51,620 bases of DNA, from the NCBI GenBank assembly GCA_944332715.1, contig CALVKN010000005.1:1-51620 (forward strand), given 5' to 3'. Under the pieces are notes generated by a model, which worked only from the letters and a program-made list of their open reading frames with translations, was not told the DNA's origin and did no database searches. Position numbers and translations under genes: made by a program. This DNA comes from an uncultured Bacilli bacterium. Its GTDB lineage: Bacteria > Bacillota_I > Bacilli_A > RF39 > UBA660. Positions 49,440 through 51,620 of this stretch are shown in pieces (the first letter of the stretch is position 1; each line of letters starts with the position of its first letter).

Positions 49440-49455
49440 ACAAATAGTATAACAA

Positions 49456-49479
49456 AAAAAGAGTTCAATTTGAACTCTA
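49456..49479 (-). terminator. Terminator of the YfcC-like carrier gene
   Basis: AGAGTTCAA and TTGAACTCT surround AT; on the minus strand seven U follow. The U run leads straight into the -10 of the next gene. Confidence 0.85.
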
Positions 49480-51279
49480 AATATAAGTTACTACTGTAAA
49501 TAATACTAGTAGTATAACTATCATGCCTACAGCAAATAGCCAAATGTATTTGAACCATGCTTTATAATCAAGTTTCATTAATTTTAAGCCAATAACCATT
49601 GTGAAACCTGTTGGCAATAATAATTGTACTACACTAGTTATAGATGTAAAGATAACATGTACTAAGTCAATATTGCTATTATATACATAGACAATAAATG
49701 GACTCATTGTATAACTAGTATATCCTAAGTCATTATTTAACACAGCTGTTATAAAGGCCATCAATGAAGTTAAATATGGATTAAATCCTTCAACTAAATT
49801 AAGCATCCAATTAGCAATTGTTGCTATAAATGGTGAATTATAACATAAAGCAAATGTTAAATAAACGGCAACACCACAAAGGATTGGTTTAAACATCTTT
49901 TTAGTACCATTATAGAAAGCATCTATAAATTCATTGAATTTCATTTGATATAGATATGCTATTAAGCCAGCAGCAATAATTAATGTACTAATTAAAACAA
50001 ATACATAAGTATATTCTCCGAATGCTTGTGCACTATTAAGTCCTAGAAGATAATACATTATTGTAAAATCTTCTACTGGAGCAAGTTCTGTTAACCAAGT
50101 GTGGAAATCATTAAATATTTCTAAACCAAAGTTTGCATTCCAATCAGTGTGAGTTAAAATTGCTAACACTGCAAGAATAAATAGTACTACAACTACAGGA
50201 ACGATGCTGCATTTTTTCTTTGGTACTTCAATTTTAAATGGATCATCTTCTATATCGGCATTTTTCGCATTTTTCTTAGTTTCAGATAAAACCTTTTTAA
50301 GACGCATGCAAATGAAGAAGTTATATAATACTAAAGCCACCGCAGCAATTATAAAGCGATATGTAAGACCAGTTTCAATACTTACACTGCCACCGTACAT
50401 ACTCATATAATTGTTGAACATCATTATACCTTCAGTACCATAAGTTGCTCCTAAAACACCAACTAGAACTGAACCAAATGTAATTGCAAAAGCTGTTAAC
50501 TTATCAACTTTCATATTAAGTAAAATTGAAATACATAATGGTACGAATATTAAAACTATTAATGTTTGAGTTAATAAAGATGTAAATACAAATAGAACTC
50601 CAGACATTATAACTGATGTTAAAATTGGGTGTTTAGAACATTTGTCAGCAAGACTGCTAACTAGTTTTTGATAACCACTAATTTTAGATAAAACACCATA
50701 AAAGCCTGCTAAAACTATTAAAAATACAACTTTATCAGCACTATAAGTAAAAGCATTATATATTGCTTGGCTAATATCGACTATACCAATTGGTAAAAGG
50801 CCATATTCGTAGAAATCGCCACCATTAAAGTAACCATAAGGTATAAACCAAGAATATAGTACTAATGCTGCAATTATTACAAATAGTGTCTTCATCAAAC
50901 TGTGTTCTTTGCTTGTTAGACTTATAAAGAAGCCACCAAGTATGAAACATGCAATGCTTGATACTTTTAAAGCCATATCAGCATTTACTAGATCGGTATT
51001 TGTTGCTTCATCTAAGAATACTGATATAGCAAGTAAAATTAAACTTATTACTATAATCATTGATCCAGTAAAGCCTAGTTTAGTTAGTTTTTCTTTAATA
51101 GTATTAAAGAAAATACCATATGTACCAACTATTAATAGGATAACACCAATAAGGCGTAATACTGATTCAACTGTAGTATTCGTAACTGGTACAGCAACTA
51201 CTAATAAAATTATACCAATAATATCTAGTATAGTACCTATTAGTTTTAATACTCCATGCTTTTTAAATACATTTTTCAT
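49477..51279 (-). CDS. YfcC/DcuC-like (ion transporter superfamily) membrane carrier
   Basis: 600 residues with about 14-16 hydrophobic segments. Extra N-terminal spans (residues 10-130) precede a carrier core containing ADKVVFLIVLAGFYGVLSKI, LLTQTLIVLIFVPLCISILL and GVLGATYGTEGIMMFNNYMS. A second half repeats this (YNSPFIATIANWMLNLVEGF, NNDLGYTSYTMSPFIVYVY), consistent with inverted repeats of the IT superfamily that carries dicarboxylates, arginine/ornithine or short-chain acids. A charged cytoplasmic loop (LKKVLSETKKNAKNADIEDD) separates the halves. The substrate is not predictable. ATG follows AAGGAGGTAGAGA. Confidence 0.78.
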   Translation of the reverse strand: MKNVFKKHGVLKLIGTILDIIGIILLVVAVPVTNTTVESVLRLIGVILLIVGTYGIFFNTIKEKLTKLGFTGSMIIVISLILLAISVFLDEATNTDLVNADMALKVSSIACFILGGFFISLTSKEHSLMKTLFVIIAALVLYSWFIPYGYFNGGDFYEYGLLPIGIVDISQAIYNAFTYSADKVVFLIVLAGFYGVLSKISGYQKLVSSLADKCSKHPILTSVIMSGVLFVFTSLLTQTLIVLIFVPLCISILLNMKVDKLTAFAITFGSVLVGVLGATYGTEGIMMFNNYMSMYGGSVSIETGLTYRFIIAAVALVLYNFFICMRLKKVLSETKKNAKNADIEDDPFKIEVPKKKCSIVPVVVVLFILAVLAILTHTDWNANFGLEIFNDFHTWLTELAPVEDFTIMYYLLGLNSAQAFGEYTYVFVLISTLIIAAGLIAYLYQMKFNEFIDAFYNGTKKMFKPILCGVAVYLTFALCYNSPFIATIANWMLNLVEGFNPYLTSLMAFITAVLNNDLGYTSYTMSPFIVYVYNSNIDLVHVIFTSITSVVQLLLPTGFTMVIGLKLMKLDYKAWFKYIWLFAVGMIVILLVLFTVVTYI

Positions 51280-51322
51280 TCTCTACCTCCTTAAACAAAA
51301 TTATATCACTCTATTCCAAGAA

Positions 51323-51346
51323 AAAAAAGCAAATATTGCTTTTTTT
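51323..51346 (-). terminator. Terminator of the 51417 gene
   Basis: AAAAAAGCAA and TTGCTTTTTT pair around ATA/TAT; on the minus strand a U run follows. Confidence 0.7.
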
Positions 51347-51416
51347 CACATATTTATCAAAAATTTTAGACATATCTTTATAAGAAAACAATTTTTGATA
51401 TTGTTTTATATTCATA

Positions 51417-51620
51417 TTAATCTTGGGGAGGACGTATATTAACAATACGAACTAAAGAAAGATCAATTTCTCTTTTTTCTGGTATATTATTTAAAATATC
51501 AGTAATTATTTGATATTTATTTGTTTTACTGTTTAAATTTTGGCACATTTCTTTTAAAATATCTTCCACTGCAGATCTAGTTTCATCATCTGCAATAACT
51601 AAACAAGCTCTAATAATTGC
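51417..51620 (-). CDS. C-terminal end of an unknown protein (5' cut by window edge)
   Basis: 67 codons of open frame reach TAA (51419-51417). The visible part begins AIIRACLVIADDETRSAVED and ends EIDLSLVRIVNIRPPQD. It looks soluble and alpha-helical. No motif is recognised. Confidence 0.5.
   Translation of the reverse strand, partial: AIIRACLVIADDETRSAVEDILKEMCQNLNSKTNKYQIITDILNNIPEKREIDLSLVRIVNIRPPQD

Overview
The window is AT-rich (roughly 30% G+C by eye), densely coded, uses strong AGGAGG-type ribosome binding sites and the standard stop codons, and carries Gram-positive markers: T-box leaders, a LiaF-like/DUF4097 pair, VanZ- and VanY-like proteins, a SpoVIF-like protein, a SleB-like hydrolase and SipW-type signal peptides. 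It looks like a chromosome segment of an uncultured, probably gut-dwelling, low-GC Bacillota (Bacilli; RF39/Erysipelotrichales-like). No phage or conjugative backbone is visible. Most genes lie on the minus strand.

Layout. 1-4.3 kb: end of a transglutaminase-like protein, a small unknown gene, tRNA-Arg(CCG), and ileS behind a T-box. 4.3-6.7 kb: an accessory patch in which two related modules, each a 25-26 codon hydrophobic peptide gene with a convergent antisense RNA gene, flank an XRE regulator and a divergent exported Cys-rich protein. 6.7-12.6 kb: phosphohexomutase, a large surface protein with a GC-rich variable C-terminus, deoD, a cation diffusion facilitator and a YbaK-type editing protein. 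12.6-17.8 kb: VanZ-like protein, HPt-receiver protein plus hybrid histidine kinase, acyltransferase, and a small XRE gene with a perfect operator. 17.8-20.3 kb: T-box-controlled P-loop kinase plus a compact AlaRS. 20.3-28.9 kb: core and envelope genes (AI-2E family permease, SpoVIF-like, der, pseudopilin, engB, Nudix, SleB-like, DUF4097/LiaF-like). 29-31.7 kb: a second variable surface protein and an HEYGH metallopeptidase. 31.8-36 kb: ffh, VanY-like carboxypeptidase, two decaying Nudix genes, a GNAT gene and a candidate structured RNA. 36-40 kb: a FIST-ALDH-SDR cluster and a tRNA-Arg(ACG)/tRNA-Pro(UGG) pair. 40-51.6 kb: MvaI/BcnI-type nuclease, Ca2+ P-type ATPase, a 701-residue coiled-coil protein, small membrane peptides, a ClpC-like ATPase with an in-frame TAG near its end, a possibly leaderless unknown gene, a YfcC-like carrier and a cut-off gene.

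Two things stand out. (1) The modules at 4309-4598 and 5727-6045 have the architecture of type I toxin-antitoxin loci of the par/Fst kind: conserved convergent promoters, matching 5' ends on both RNAs, a hairpin terminator for the short antisense RNA, and tiny membrane peptides. (2) The surface genes at 8265-9794 and 29064-30530 share a 92-bp nearly identical 3' cassette (87/92) that runs past the stop codon and contains a small hairpin, preceded by a 90-bp GC-rich, strongly diverged stretch. That pattern is typical of variable repeats of diversity-generating retroelements; no reverse transcriptase is in the window. Function statements rest on motifs read by eye; no database search was possible.
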